64,000 nt of DNA from Amaurobius ferox (Eukaryota; Arthropoda; Arachnida; Araneae; Amaurobiidae), in contig OX578138.1 of NCBI GenBank assembly GCA_951213105.1, forward strand, positions 68,504,537-68,568,536, in the 5' to 3' direction. Both the position numbers and the translations under genes were made by a program. Positions 1 to 11,500 of the stretch are shown one piece after another. Below the pieces are notes generated by a model. That model worked only from the letters and a program-made list of their open reading frames with translations, was not told where the DNA came from and searched no databases. Numbering within the stretch: the stretch's first letter is position 1; each line of letters opens with the position of its first letter.

Positions 1-294
1 CATTTCGCAAAAAAAGGCAGATTTTGTTTTCACGAATCGTACCAAAAACTAATCATTACCAGGATCACATCCAAGTGACCTACCTACCAAATTTTATGAA
101 ATTCGGTCCATTAGTTTTTGAGTTAGAGTGGATACATGCATTGCACAGACACACACACGGACGACAAGCTAAAAATAGTCTTTTCGTATTCTAGAGCTCT
201 CGAAACGTGTAGATCCGTCGAAAATTCGAGTTGCGATTTTTGACATGATACCAATACTTCCCAATACATTAACCATGTATTGCAGGAAAAGTAA
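1..294 (+). mobile_element. Helitron-like family B, 3' part (cut by window edge)
   Basis: This is the 3' third of a family B element. It holds the conserved block that reads 'accaaaaactaatca', then 'tccattagtttttgagttag', a short CA-rich microsatellite, and the terminal hairpin with arms near 266-292 ending in GTAA. It aligns by eye with the complete copy at 27110-27899. The 5' end lies outside the window. It has no coding capacity. The assignment to Helitron/Helentron-type short elements rests on the complete copies. Confidence 0.7.
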
Positions 295-664
295 AAATAT
301 CCTTAGAGCAAAAAATTTTGAATTTTTCTGGTAGAAGTATTTAGTTTGAGTTTATATCCAGCACCATAATGCTAGTTAAAGTCGTCTTCGTCTTCAGGTA
401 TTTAATACTCAATGCATTTCTGAATATTCGCTACAATACTCGAAGCGAGTTGTCAATTACAAAACGAAATTGATGTTGGTCTGCAGATAAGACGCCTGAG
501 CTCTAAGTTAAGAGAAAGAGCTATCGTGAGACCGCGATAAGACGTGCTTTTGGAAATTGTGTTGTCAATCACGGGGCTGTTGAAGAACAGGAAGGATTTT
601 TATTATAAATTCTTCATTTTATTGCCACCTGGCGCCATCTTCCTGACAGTACGGAAAATGCTTT
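295..664. other. Unassigned sequence
   Basis: AT-rich sequence between two Helitron-like elements. I see no ORF of note, no RNA gene and no repeat that I can match elsewhere in the window. Confidence 0.4.
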
Positions 665-1507
665 TTACTTTCCTTATATACAATAATGTATAAGAAAAGT
701 ATTGTGACGGGGTCGAAAATTCGAATTCGAGTTTTCGACGGTAAAGACTTTGGAGACGATAACTGACGAACGAATGGCCTCATTCGAACGAAATTTAGTA
801 CAAAAATTGCAATCCGAAAACACTGGAAGCCTATTGTTTTTATACGTAATCGAATGCTCAGAACTTCCCTAAATTTTCGAGTGAAATTTTGAAAAAGTCG
901 TCAAAAAATCAAAACCTCTAATAAAGTTACGCAAATAGACATTTCGTATTTAATCATTTATTAGAAAACGATTGACATAAATTTTAGAACGCTAGAATAT
1001 ACCGTTCTCGAGATATTGCATATTTTTCAAAAAAATTATCCAAAAATCATATAAAATAAAAGAAAAATATTTCCTATTGAGAAACATGTTCACTTTTCAT
1101 ACGTAATACCATGCGATAAATTTGGTTACATCATTCTCGTGGATCTAGCTCTTTCTATTCCCGAAAAAAGATACTTTGAGAAATACGTTTGTATTTGAAC
1201 GCCAATAGTCATTTATCTGCTGTAAGAATAACTTATTTTTCCGTCCATAACACTTAGCGAGATTTTGGCCACGATTTTAGTGGAATGTCGCTAAGATGGC
1301 GACTTTTTTAAATGTTACTAAATTAACTAAAAACTCGCCAAATGGATAAAAATGACGCTATATCAATGAAATTGTCGACTCATTGACGAAAATTTAATAT
1401 CTTGGAAAGGATATAAATATCTACTATAAAAATAGTCAGTTTTTTTACTGTAAAAGTAGCAATTTCATTGCATTATATAATGAAAGTCATGTGCTGCCCA
1501 CATCAGA
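665..1507 (-). mobile_element. Helitron-like family A, complete copy (A1)
   Basis: Read on the minus strand, the element starts TCTGATGTGGGCAGC at 1507. It carries ACTTTCCTTAT-type subterminal inverted repeats and ends in a hairpin (about 667-699) followed by GTAA. About 843 bp. The GT microsatellite present in other A copies is nearly lost here. It shares the block 'gataactgacgaacgaatgg' with the copies at 55201 and 62999. No ORF. The layout matches non-autonomous Helentron-derived elements; this is inferred from structure only. Confidence 0.75.
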
Positions 1508-2924
1508 TTTTTTATAATGCGTAGATGGGGATTAAACGCTGTGGGCCAGCATTATAGTGTTGAGTTAAATACGGTTTCATCTCAAGTAATTTAATACTGC
1601 CTTGTGAGCGTTTGCTACAGAGCAAAATTCACTTTACTGCAACCAGCAAACTGTAACCAGACAAAGGAATCCATTTAAAATCACAAATTAAACGCAATTG
1701 ACCCTATTGTTAGAATGCGAGATGTCGAGCGTCGGACGATATAAAGCAATATATGTTTAAAGTAATAACGGTATGGAGTGAAACAAGGTGAAGAAAGTTT
1801 CAAGCGTATGGGAACCAAGTTTGACATTTTACTTGAACGATGGTTACGACCCACAAATTCAAAAATTTGCAACGAAATTAACAAGTTGGAGAGTCACCAA
1901 GTCTAGATAGATGTAATGCACGCTTCGGGCCAGATGCGAAGAATCTACGTCAATATATTAACGAACATATAACATGTATAATTCACTATTCCTAACGAAG
2001 CGAAATTTCCCTGAATTTTGCTATCTCTTTTACTCGTAAAATACAATGGGTAGGAAGATGAAATTTTGTATACGCACATGAAATTGCACGCATATTTGCA
2101 TAATCACAATTTCAATTATTTAAACGAACTGTAGCAGGGCGAAACGCCTATTTTTAAACTGGGCATGTGCACTACGCTTCCTGCAAATAACTTGTAAAAT
2201 TAAAACATAGGCCTAGCGACACTTTGGATATGAATGACCGCTGTACAAATGTTTAAAAAGAATGCAATGTTAAGCTTCACTATTCTATTTTTTTACATAA
2301 TTTCTAGAATAACGTGACGAAACAAAAAACATACTATGGAGTCAGAGAGTTACTCTCTACCCCCATGATACATACAATGATAAAACGCAAATCTATGGAA
2401 ATACTTTTTGTGATTTATATATGTTACTTTGATTCCAATGTTTTCCTGTATTTCAATTCGTTTAACTTATTGTTCAATTTCTAAAAACTTTTATGCTCCT
2501 TTGTATTAGGATAATCAAATATTGAAATTTTTTTTTTATACTTTTTATTTCATATTTTTTTTTAGTTAAATTTTAATTTGAAATGTTTCATAGCTTGCAT
2601 ATTTCATACTCGCGAATCCATTAAAAACCCGGATTTTTGCTAGTTAAATACATTTCATTCCAATAATTTTCCTTGCATAATCTGGCAATTCTAATGCAAA
2701 TTTTGTTCGCCGTTTTTGACTAAGAAACTCAACTTTTCTTTTTTTTTTTCACAATCGTCTCTGATGATGGACGTTTGACGTCGGAAAGCGTTAGGGCTTT
2801 CAGTGTGAATTAAAAGTTTTTTAGTATGATCAAATAAAGACTCTATTCTAAATTGTTTATTCTATAAAAATAGCTCCTTCCTCAAAGTAAAACAGTCTGT
2901 ACCAGATAGAGCGGCAACGTATTT
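1508..2924. other. Unassigned, with a possible retroelement tail near 2757-2840
   Basis: Mostly AT-rich sequence without a supported gene. Around 2760-2840 there is a small hairpin (GACGT/ACGTC arms at about 2769-2781) followed by a polyadenylation-like AATAAA at about 2835. This arrangement is often seen at 3' ends of invertebrate retroelements. Nothing around it confirms an element. Confidence 0.3.
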
Positions 2925-3865
2925 TTACCTTCCCTGCAATACATGGAAATGTATAGGGAAAGTATTGGAATCATGTCGAAAACCGCAACTCGAGTTTTTG
3001 ACGGATCTACACGTTTCGAGACCTCTAGAATACTACAAAACTATTTTTAGCGTGACGTCTGTGTGTGTGTGTGTGTGTGTGTCTGTCTGTCCGTCTGTCT
3101 GTCTGTCTGTCTGTGTGTCTGTGCAATGTATGTATCCACTCTAACTGAAAAATTAATGGACCGAATTTCATAAAATTTCGTAGGTAAGTCACTTGTGTGT
3201 GTCCCTGGTGCTGATTAATTTTTGGTGCGATTCGGGATAAAACAACCCGCCTTTTTTTCGAAATGACCCTTAAAAATTTCCTGTATCCACACCAGCTGAA
3301 AAACTAATGGATCACATTTTGTAAAATTTGGTATATAAGTCACTTGTAAGTTACCCTGTTGCTGATTAGATTTTGATATGATTGGGAAAAAAAACAATCT
3401 GCCTTTTTCACGAAATGGCCGGCAAAAATTTGATGTATCCACGCTAGCTTAAATACTATTAGATTTGGGTATGATTCGGAAAACAAGAATCTGTCTTTTT
3501 TACGAAATGACCGGAAAAATCGCCAAAATCTAAAAAGAAAAAAAAAAGACTACATATGCTCAAATGTATCAATTAAATTCCTGTTTTATACGCAATTTTC
3601 GATGAGGAAAATAATATAACACACTCCATTATGCTTTAAGACTAACAAGCTTATGCTTTAGGGCTCAAGCTATTTGAGATTTCTTGCATTTTTATTACGC
3701 CAATTTCAGAAAAATTGCCAATTACTAAATAAAAACAAAAATTGAATTAAAAATGCAAATTTAGTGTAAATTGGTGCAATTAAACTCAATCTAACGAATT
3801 CTTAAAGAAATAAAGAAAATATGAATTTGAGTCTGCAAGGAAAGTCATGTGCTGCCCACATCAGA
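2925..3865 (-). mobile_element. Helitron-like family B, full copy (B1)
   Basis: Complete minus-strand copy, about 941 bp. Its 5' end (TCTGATGTGGGCAGC) is at 3865 and its 3' hairpin at 2927-2965. The microsatellite at about 3059-3120 is a (GT)n tract followed by GTCT/GTCC tetranucleotides, the same kind of core repeat described for DINE-1/HINE elements. The block around 3240-3520 repeats a roughly 110-200-bp motif ('ctgattagattttggta'), so the copy is internally duplicated. No ORF. Confidence 0.8.
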
Positions 3866-3868
3866 TTT

Positions 3869-4601
3869 TTACTTTCTCTGCAATACATGGTAATGTATAG
3901 GGAAAGTATTGGAATCATGCCGAAAATCGCAACTCGAGTTTTCGACGGATCTACACGTTTCGAGACCTCTAGAATACGAAAAAAACTATTTTTGATGTGA
4001 CGGCTGTGTGTGTGTGTGTGTGTTTATCTGTGTGTCTGTCTGTGCAATGTGTGTATCCACTCTAACTAAAAATCTAATAGACCGAATTTCATAAAATTTG
4101 GTTTGTAAGTCGCTTGCGTATGACCCTGGTGCTGATTAGTTTTGGGTAGATTTCGTAAAAACAGAACCCGCCTTTTTTTGCGAAATGGCCCGCAAAAGCC
4201 TGTTTCCACTCTAGCTGAAAAACAAATACCCCGAATTTCACAAAATTCGTTAGAAAAATCGCTTGTGGGTCGCCTGGTTCTGATTAGATTTTGGTACGAT
4301 TCAGAAAAAATAATCTGCCTTTTTTTGCAAAATGGTCCGGAAAAATCGTCAAAATCTAAAATAAAAAACTAGGTGTGCTCAAATATATCCAATAAATGCT
4401 TGTTTTATACGTAATCTGTAACGAAGAAAAGAATAAGTTCCCCATTGCACTAGGTCTAGCCGTTCAAGAGATATTTTAGTTTTTTCTTATTTTCTCTACG
4501 CCACCTTTGAAAATAAGTCCAGTTACCAAATGAGAACGAAAATCGAATTAAAAAATGAATTAAATTTAATTACAATAAAGAGAACGTGGATATACTTAGA
4601 C
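3869..4601 (-). mobile_element. Helitron-like family B, head-to-tail second copy (B2)
   Basis: It begins at its 3' hairpin (3871-3907) only four bases after the 5' end of the neighbouring copy, so the two lie in the same direction head to tail. About the last 50 bp of its 5' end are missing near 4601, where the subterminal repeat would be expected. It carries a GT/GTCT tract at 4004-4040. Tandem arrangement is a known habit of Helitron-type elements. Confidence 0.75.
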
Positions 4602-4984
4602 GTTTGTGGAAACAAAGAAAGAAAATATTTAATTTGGCAAAATGGCGGAATAAGTGATTTTCGACTCAAAAGTTCGTAACTTTCAAACGAATTCAAATTT
4701 TCAAACATGTCGACGAGGTGTATATAACCGGGATAGTACCTCTGTAGCAAATTTCACCGCTGGCCGACGCTTCGATTTTCTGCTACAGATGACGGCGACA
4801 GAAACACCGACAAACAAATATATTATTTTATTATGTAAGATGGATTACATCTACGTCCGTTCGGCATATATTGCGTGGTCATCTAATAAATATACAGTAT
4901 AGACAAATCATGGTTGCCCAATTTGTCTTTATAGTTAAATTTATATTTATTGGTGGCAAAAATTTTACCAAACTTATTGTTTTC
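4602..4984. other. Unassigned sequence
   Basis: An open frame runs across 4654-4902 (82 codons), but the peptide is low in recognisable features and has no match that I know. I do not call a gene. Confidence 0.3.
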
Positions 4985-6010
4985 ACGAAATTTTTTCTCT
5001 GAATTATCTATGTCTCAAAATTTGCTATGGATGTAGCTTAGATGACGAAGGATTTGGATTCAGCATTAAATATCGAGGGGAATGGGATTTACTAAGGATT
5101 TCATATTCAGGTTCATTTTCCACTTCCAGCTCAAAAATTTTAATATTAATTAAGATATCTATTTCCCAAAATTGGATATCCATAGTACTGGGATGATGAC
5201 TGAGATGAATTCAGCATCGAATTGCAGAATGGGTGGGTGGAGGGGGGGGGGATTACTTAGGACTTCCATATGTATTTCGAGTGATTTACGAAAATTCGTA
5301 ATATATCCATTAAAAATGAAGCGTACACAGAATTTGCCACCATATAAAAGTTACTTGTTGATACCAAACATTTATTATTGGTAACAAACACTTTGATATC
5401 TTTTCGAAATCGTTTTCCTTGAAACAACTATTTCAAAGTATCTGCTAGAGATAGAGCTCAGATGATGACTGATTTAGATTCATCAATAAATTCTTTAGAA
5501 GAATTGGGGGAGGCATTAAGGAATTTTACTTCCTGTTCTCTTTCCATTTCCGGTTAAAGAATTTTCATTTTACTTGAAACATCTATTTCTCACGATTGGT
5601 TATAGGTATAGCTTAAGATGATAACTAAAGTGATATAGCCTCAAATTTCAGAGGAGAACAGGGGTACTCATGTAGGACTTGTCTTTCAGGTTCACTAATC
5701 TTTAATGAAACATCTGTGTCTCAGTATTGATTATGTATAGAGTTAGATAATAACTGATATGAATTCAGCAAAAAATTCGAACAGCGGTAGAGACTAAGTT
5801 CACTACATATTTCTACATTCGGATTTTTGTTTTCACTTACTGTTCAAAAAATGTGTTTGAAACATCTAATTATCAGTATTGGCTATCAATAGACTAGCAA
5901 TGATAACTTATACAGATTCGGCATCGAATTACAGGATAGGTAGCTGGGGTTCATCACTGATTTCCTTTTACGGTTCTGAAGATGTTGCTACCGCTTTTCC
6001 CGAAAATTCC
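4985..6010 (+). repeat. Degenerate tandem array of a ~157-bp unit
   Basis: The phrase 'agcttagatgatgactgat..gattcagcatcgaatt' recurs in altered form near 5035, 5196, 5456, 5612, 5733 and 5890. Each is preceded by a 'catctatttctcaaaattgg' phrase and followed by a G-rich stretch and 'acttccatttcaggtt'. Spacings are about 160, 260, 156, 121 and 157 bp. This reads as an old, decayed tandem repeat of roughly 157 bp with one gap or insertion. No coding frame is kept. Confidence 0.55.
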
Positions 6011-7429
6011 TATCACTTTACCAAATGAGTATGACAATAGGTAATGCAAATGCTTAACAGTTCCGCCAAAAATGAAGTATGCTCTCTATTTGCCACAACC
6101 CATAGGTTCCTTCATTAATTTTCCACATACACAATTTTAGTTGTAATTTGTATTGAAAAGCTTTCAGTCCGTATTATTAGAATGTAATTATTTCTTGCCA
6201 AAGTTGCACAAACACAACGTTTTGATCTGCGTAATATAGAGTGTTTTTTGCGTTTGATCAAAAACCGCATTTTTTCATCAGGTTTATAATTTATAAATAT
6301 GATAAAAAATATTTTTAAATTATAAATACGATAATTTATTACATTCACAATTTATCAATTTTTTATATTTATAAATTTAGATGTCATTTTTAGTCTAGCA
6401 AATGATGGGTTTAATGCATATTTAATGCACCCAGTTACCAAATAAAAATGGAAATCACATAAATTTGTGAATTCAATGTAATTTTCAATATCTATGCAAT
6501 TTACATATTATTTTATATGAAACAATGCAATTTCACGAATATATTAAAAAAGAAAGAAATAAAAGCGTAAACTAAATTAAAATAAATAATAAAAATCGTT
6601 TAATTAATTTCTTCTATTTAAGTTAAAACAACTAAAATAGTATGTAGAAGTAAAAGAATTTGCACAGGATGTTTTTTATACTAGTAATTGCAGAGGCAAA
6701 CAGGACATTTATACTAGTAATTGCAGAGGCAAACAGAAAACAGGAATTTTCTTTAGAACTTTAAAGTTTATAATTAATTTAAACTTCACTCAGTTCTATT
6801 TACTACTTGTTCTACCAGTAAAATTTTTTGAATAATTTTAAATAGGTGTTCAGATGTATTTAATTAAATTATACTGAGAAATAAGAACACAACTCCCTAA
6901 CTATTCAAACTATTGTTTTTTTATTCAGAATAAAAATGTCAGTCATATTTTCACAAATTTCTCTTTTTTTTCAGAACTCTGTACATCTGCACTTATTCTG
7001 CCAATATACTTTTCTGAAAACAAGAAATGAATTTAAAAAAAATTATGCCAGTAACGTATAATTGCATGTTCAAGACTCCGACTTTACATTTCTACAATTT
7101 TAAAGCCACATATCAATTGTTCGAGTTTCTTTATACTGCTAAGAAGTCATAACAACTTTGTTGACAATAACAATTTAACGTTTAAGGAGTAATTGAATTC
7201 AATGGCTGATTCAATAGACTCCATTAACGACTTATCAAAAGTCAGAACTTGTTTATCGTCTAAAGAATGCAAAAAAATTTAATATTTTTAAATTTATTTT
7301 TCTCAGTGGTGATAATGATGTTGCATAAATTAAGTTAACAATAGTCTGAATTTGAAAATGCTTCGTTAGAAAAAGAATCAACCTGTTTTAAAAGTAAGAA
7401 AGAACATGCCTTCTTCGGTTAAGGAAAAT
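6011..7429. other. AT-rich unassigned sequence with a 33-bp duplication
   Basis: No supported gene. At 6675-6703 and 6708-6736 the phrase 'tactagtaattgcagaggc' with flanks is repeated directly with a 33-bp period. The rest is simple AT-rich DNA. Confidence 0.4.
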
Positions 7430-7850
7430 CAGGCAAAATGGTCCCTCAAACAAGCGCAACGTAATCAGGAACAATATACAGCAAATAGCTCTATAACTAT
7501 CTCAGAAGACACTAAAAAACTTTAAAAGGGTAAATAAATGCTCCACTAATTACACAAATCAGCCGAAGCCATTCTTAAAACATTGACGTATGTCACAATT
7601 CAATGTAACCCATATCACTTCCTCTGTTCTCCAACTAGCTGATGACTCCTTTTATATACTCTCTGTAGAAACTTCTAGAAATCTCTTGTATCTAGTAGAA
7701 TAATCGTTTTTTGCGAGGTGGTTTTCGAACCTTCGAAAAGTCTCGAAATTGGCGATAAATCGCCTAATCTTGAAACCCCTCCTCCGATCTTTAGCATATG
7801 GCAACCCTAGATTCACGTTATAGGAATGGCTGCCTATACGCAGTTTTCTC
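7430..7850 (-). mobile_element. Ty3/gypsy LTR fragment (solo LTR-like)
   Basis: Read on the minus strand, this matches the 3' LTR at 45302-45890 in order. Shared parts are 'agggttgcca' and 'atttatcgc', then 'agaagtttctacagaga', a TATA-like 'gtatataaaagg' (about 7648-7660), 'attagtggagcattta', and 'tgttcctgattacgtt'. No gag or pol lies beside it, so it is a solo LTR or an LTR fragment. The TATA-like box would mark the LTR promoter. Exact ends are unclear. Confidence 0.65.
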
Positions 7851-9104
7851 TCCGGGTTCTCAAAAGAGCTTCCAGTGACGGCATTTTTCATTATCATAAC
7901 ATTATACAGGGTTTCCAAGAAAGTCTTAAGAACTGGAGGGACGCCCTGGAAAATTATATTGTAAGAGACTATATACATTATAGACTAATTATACGGGATT
8001 CTTAGGAAAGTCCTTAAAAACCGCTTAATAACTTTGTAAGGAGAAGTCCATGAGTGTACTCATTAGGTCTATCGACAGTTAAAGTGGCCATGACGATGCA
8101 AATGAAAGCGAGCCAAGCACTCCTAACAGAGAATTTAAGAAATGAAGAAAATAAACTCGACAATAAAATGAGAAAGAACCGATTTTTAAAATTATAGAGA
8201 ATTGCAGGAATTAGTAGGGAACGACCGTAAAGCTTTACAAAAGGCGTTTATTGGACACAATAGGGTTGCTGGAAAATCGTTGTCATATTCCGATATGATA
8301 CAAGAAAACAACAGTTGCACGAATAAATATTTAGTAGAGCCTATTTAATTGCCCTCCTACAGAAACAATACCCATTTGAATTCCAGAAAAAAGATTGCAT
8401 CGCGCTTTAACGAGCATTGTAGGTGTCAACGTATTAGAGGCCCCGATGAAACAATGTTTCGACGGGTATTGTCTTCCGTATAAGCATTTCATTCGTTTCT
8501 GGGGGTCGATCTCTACTAATTAGACAAAACTCTAAAATGTTTGTACATTATTTTTTACATCTATATCGCTTTGTTGACAAGTTCAATGCTCTAACTTTAA
8601 AATTATCCGCTTAGAACGTTGCATTTTCATCACCAGTACTGACCCATTAGATAGCGCAGATGCTGCAGGTGAAGAGCGGGCGCACTCAAAGTTATCGGTT
8701 GAATGGAAATTATTATTATTTGTCGAAGTTTTTAGATTTGTTTGGCTATTTTTAGATAATATTTGACAACACGTGTGCCAGTAGCGCGATGTGTTTTGAT
8801 GATGTTCATTGTCGAGGAGGAGGAAGAATCCCGCTATTGATTCTGCTTCAAACTTTTCTTACGTCCATAGCCGTCACTGTCTGGTATACTCATTTTATAA
8901 AAAATAGATCTAACGTGTGCATTCAATGTGTGCACTACAAATAGATCTAACGTGACATTTCCATATAATTCTATGGGGGGGCGGGGGGACGTGCTTATGA
9001 ACTTTCCTAGGAATCCATGTATATCAAAAATAGTATATTACATTATAAATTACTGTTATTAGCGCATCTCAAAGTTCAGACATAACTTCATAAACTGATC
9101 ATGT
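7851..9104. other. Unassigned sequence
   Basis: No supported coding or RNA gene. Near 7905 'tacagggtttccaagaa' resembles the start of a mariner-type inverted repeat, but I found no partner. A phrase near 8905-8950 ('tagatctaacgtg', with 'tttcctaggaat' further on) recurs near 41467-41535, so part of this is another dispersed repeat. Confidence 0.3.
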
Positions 9105-9255
9105 TCAGAACATTTTGTAAAATATAAAAATAATTGTAAAACACTAGTCGATGCAGCAAGCCTGGTGGTGCTAACGACCGCAGCTAAATAACAATGTTAA
9201 ACAATAGTGATTTATATGTTAATTAAATTTCATATCATTTGATAGGCTTAACAGC

Positions 9256-9302
<47 letters not shown>

Positions 9303-9460
9303 CGTATATATATAATTAGCTATTAATTCTATCAAATGACATGAAATTTAATCAACATATAAACCACTATTGTTTAACATTTTTATTCAGCTGCGGGAGT
9401 TAGCACCACAAGGTTTGCTGAAGCAACTAGTGTTTTGCATTAATTTTAATATTTTACAAA

Positions 9461-9465
<5 letters not shown>
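9105..9465. repeat. Fold-back element: ~155-bp inverted arms around (TA)n
   Basis: The left arm (about 9107-9262) and the right arm (about 9298-9465) are inverted copies of each other. Shared phrases include 'attttgtaaaatat', 'aaaacactagt', 'tggtgctaac', 'atgttaaacaatagt' and 'tagctaattatata'. The centre is a TA microsatellite of about 40 bp. Arms look roughly 85 percent identical by eye. A non-autonomous fold-back transposon or a microsatellite-expanded MITE would explain this. Confidence 0.75.

Positions 9466-9501
<36 letters not shown>
9464..9501. repeat. (TA)n microsatellite
   Basis: A run of alternating TA directly before the CAGGGTGATTC end of a mariner-type element, which would target TA. 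Confidence 0.9.
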
Positions 9502-9504
<3 letters not shown>

Positions 9505-10145
9505 GGTGATTCAAAAGTTCGGAGCAAAAGTAAAACACTATAAAAAATATCTATGGGTCGGAGAGACGTGCGGTTTGCAGATTAATATTCATCATGGTGG
9601 GAGATTCTGTATGGAATGAAAAAAATAGTCCAAAATCTCGACACTAGGGGGCGCTGCTGCAAAGAAAACAATGCAAGGTACTAATTGTGAAATGAGATAT
9701 TTTATTTCAACATGATTTACAGCTTCAGGTGCTCAATGTGTCCACCACCTCATTCTAGTACTGAGTACAGTAACGGTATTACGGTTGATACAGCGTGAAA
9801 CAACTTATCAACGGGAATGGCTGTTACCTCTTGCCGTAAGGCGTCTTTCAGTGCTGGTAAGGAGTGGGACTTTCCTCTATAGCCCGTGATTTTAAGTATC
9901 CCCATAACCAGAAAGTACAGATCTGGGGATCTCTCAGGCCAGTCATGTGTGCGATGCCTGCTCAATAGGCGATCGGCGCCAAACGTTGACCGTAGCAGCT
10001 CCATCACTTGACGTGCTATATAGGGTGGTATTGATTAATGTTTTTGTCTGATCCTAATTTTGCGTTGCGTGAGAATATGCACAAGTCACCTCCATAGATT
10101 TATGTGCAGTAGCGCCCCCCTAGTGTCGAGCTTTTGAACTACTTG
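9502..10145 (-). mobile_element. Internally deleted mariner-type element
   Basis: The left end starts CAGGGTGATTCAAAAG beside a TA run. The phrase 'tcgacactagggggcgctgc' near 9636-9657 reappears inverted near 10103-10124, so both terminal regions are present, although the right outer end is degraded. About 640 bp, too short for a complete transposase gene of about 350 codons. Contains the transposase remnant at 9750-10007. Confidence 0.65.
9750..10007 (-). pseudogene. Mariner-type transposase C-terminal remnant
   Basis: An 85-residue open frame with 'THDWPERSPDLYFLVMGILK', the conserved stretch around the third catalytic acidic residue in the IS630/Tc1/mariner group. Family members usually have W-P-x-R-S-P-D-L followed by a few residues and D/E-F-x-x-W-G. 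Here the residues carrying the third acid are deleted and the Trp is Val, so the protein could not work. The N-terminal DNA-binding half and the first two catalytic Asp residues are missing. Confidence 0.7.
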
Positions 10146-10499
10146 TAGGTTTAATCTTGTGTCGTTTCAATTATATTGCTCTTATGTTGGGGGATTGTTT
10201 CCTTTTACGTATGATATATACTTCGTATGGGCGTCTTCTGTTTCGACGTTGTACTGAATTTAACCGCTGGTAATGCATGGCTCCGTGAGTGTTGTCATTG
10301 GTGGAAAAGTTGACTTGTAAACGGGAACTAGGGGTCACAATCTCCCTAGGCCTTTTATGTGTTACCTGTTGGCTGACTTCATGTCCAATCTTTCAATTTT
10401 TACTATTATACTTTTCTAGACTATTTCATGCTGTATTGCGCTTATTGGTCTAGATAACTGTTTTTGTACTGTTTGTACTATGGTAGATTCTGTTATATG

Positions 10500-10504
<5 letters not shown>
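10146..10504 (+). repeat. Second copy of the 3' region of the RT element at 28-30 kb
   Basis: Between about 10195 and 10395 this matches 30135-30310. Shared phrases include 'gcgtctt.tg.tttcgacg', 'ctccg.gagtgtt', 'ggaactaggggtcac', 'ccctaggcctttt' and 'cctgttggct'. Both copies run shortly afterwards into a TA microsatellite. This suggests a retroelement 3' untranslated region and tail rather than chance. Confidence 0.55.
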
Positions 10505-10530
<26 letters not shown>

Positions 10531-10532
10531 GA
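10505..10532. repeat. (TA)n microsatellite
   Basis: Short alternating TA tract downstream of the repeat shared with 30.1-30.3 kb. Confidence 0.85.
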
Positions 10533-11209
10533 GGCTAACGCAAGGGAATTTTTTATATAAGCGTAAAAACAATCTATTCGAAAACAATTGAACAATTGTT
10601 ATGCGCTTTTATATGGTAAAGTAAAATCTTTCTGTGCAGCGAAGTGAATTCAAAAATTTATGGTGGTTATTTCAGTACTTACGTTTTTCATGTCTGACAG
10701 AGAGATTTGCATATAGCGAAATAAATACACAATCCTCTGTCAGAGATGGAGAAAGAAACTACAATGTAGCGACCTTGAAACGTATATCACTTTTTAGACT
10801 TGAATATCCGTTCTTGTAAAAAAAAATATAGCCTTGTCACGTTTGAAGAAACACCAATTACAGTTCACGCGAATAGGGAAAAAAAATGTTACCTGAAGTT
10901 GCGAAATTTTCTACAACCATCAAAATATAAGTTGTTGTTTTTTAATTTTATGCTAATGCCCTTTTTTTATATATGAGTTTTACTCGTAGTATGATTTTTT
11001 GATATCTTACTTCTTTGGCAGTCGCGTGGCCCACAGATTAGGCCTAACATCTTTTCAGAAAAGTATAACGTGATTCATCCATCAAAGAATAAAATTACCA
11101 CATGATAACACGAAATTATGCAAAGTATATAATGCAAAAATACCTTTCTTTAAGCTGACTGGCCCATATGGCCACACTCTGTAATAGTAGAAAATGAATA
11201 ACGTCTTAA
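10533..11209. other. Unassigned sequence
   Basis: A 61-codon frame at 10634-10819 has no recognisable features. I see no gene or repeat that I can support here. Confidence 0.35.
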
Positions 11210-11500
11210 AACCACCGGTAAATGCTTGCAAAGTCCACATCGACAATAAGAGCTTACGATTTCGTCCCAGTAGCACAACGGTAGAGCGTTGGCTGGTAAG
11301 TACGAAAGTCCGTGGTTTGATTCCCGATTGGAGCAGCAAGGTTCTTTGCAATGGAGCCCAAACAAATCCATCCTGCAGGTTAATAGAAAGATGTCGGAGG
11401 TCTGAAGACCACAGACCGTGCGATTCATATATTGGGTTTAGAGTAGCTATCTGCACGGCCGGGAAAGGATACCTCCTGCATTCAGGAGGCACCCAAGGTC
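11210..11500 (+). mobile_element. tRNA-derived SINE, family G (copy 1)
   Basis: A tRNA-like head runs from about 11263 to 11335. It has an A box ('tagcacaacggtagagcg') and a B box ('ggtttgattcc') at normal spacing. The following body ('gcaaggttctttgcaatgg..', then 'agatgtcggaggtctgaag') recurs at 60.7-60.9 kb, and the upstream 'cacatcgacaataagagctt' recurs before the head at 12.4 kb. The gene itself is not a functional tRNA: the arms are mismatched. Mobility in trans by a LINE is the usual route for such elements. Confidence 0.7.

Noticed and set aside
2757..2810. Hammerhead-ribozyme-like motif (CTGATGA, hairpin, GAAA, small stem, TTC)
   Set aside because: Two unpaired bases sit between CTGATGA and the stem II arms, and the stem I next to the core pairs over only two bases. 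The core does not fit the strict hammerhead model.
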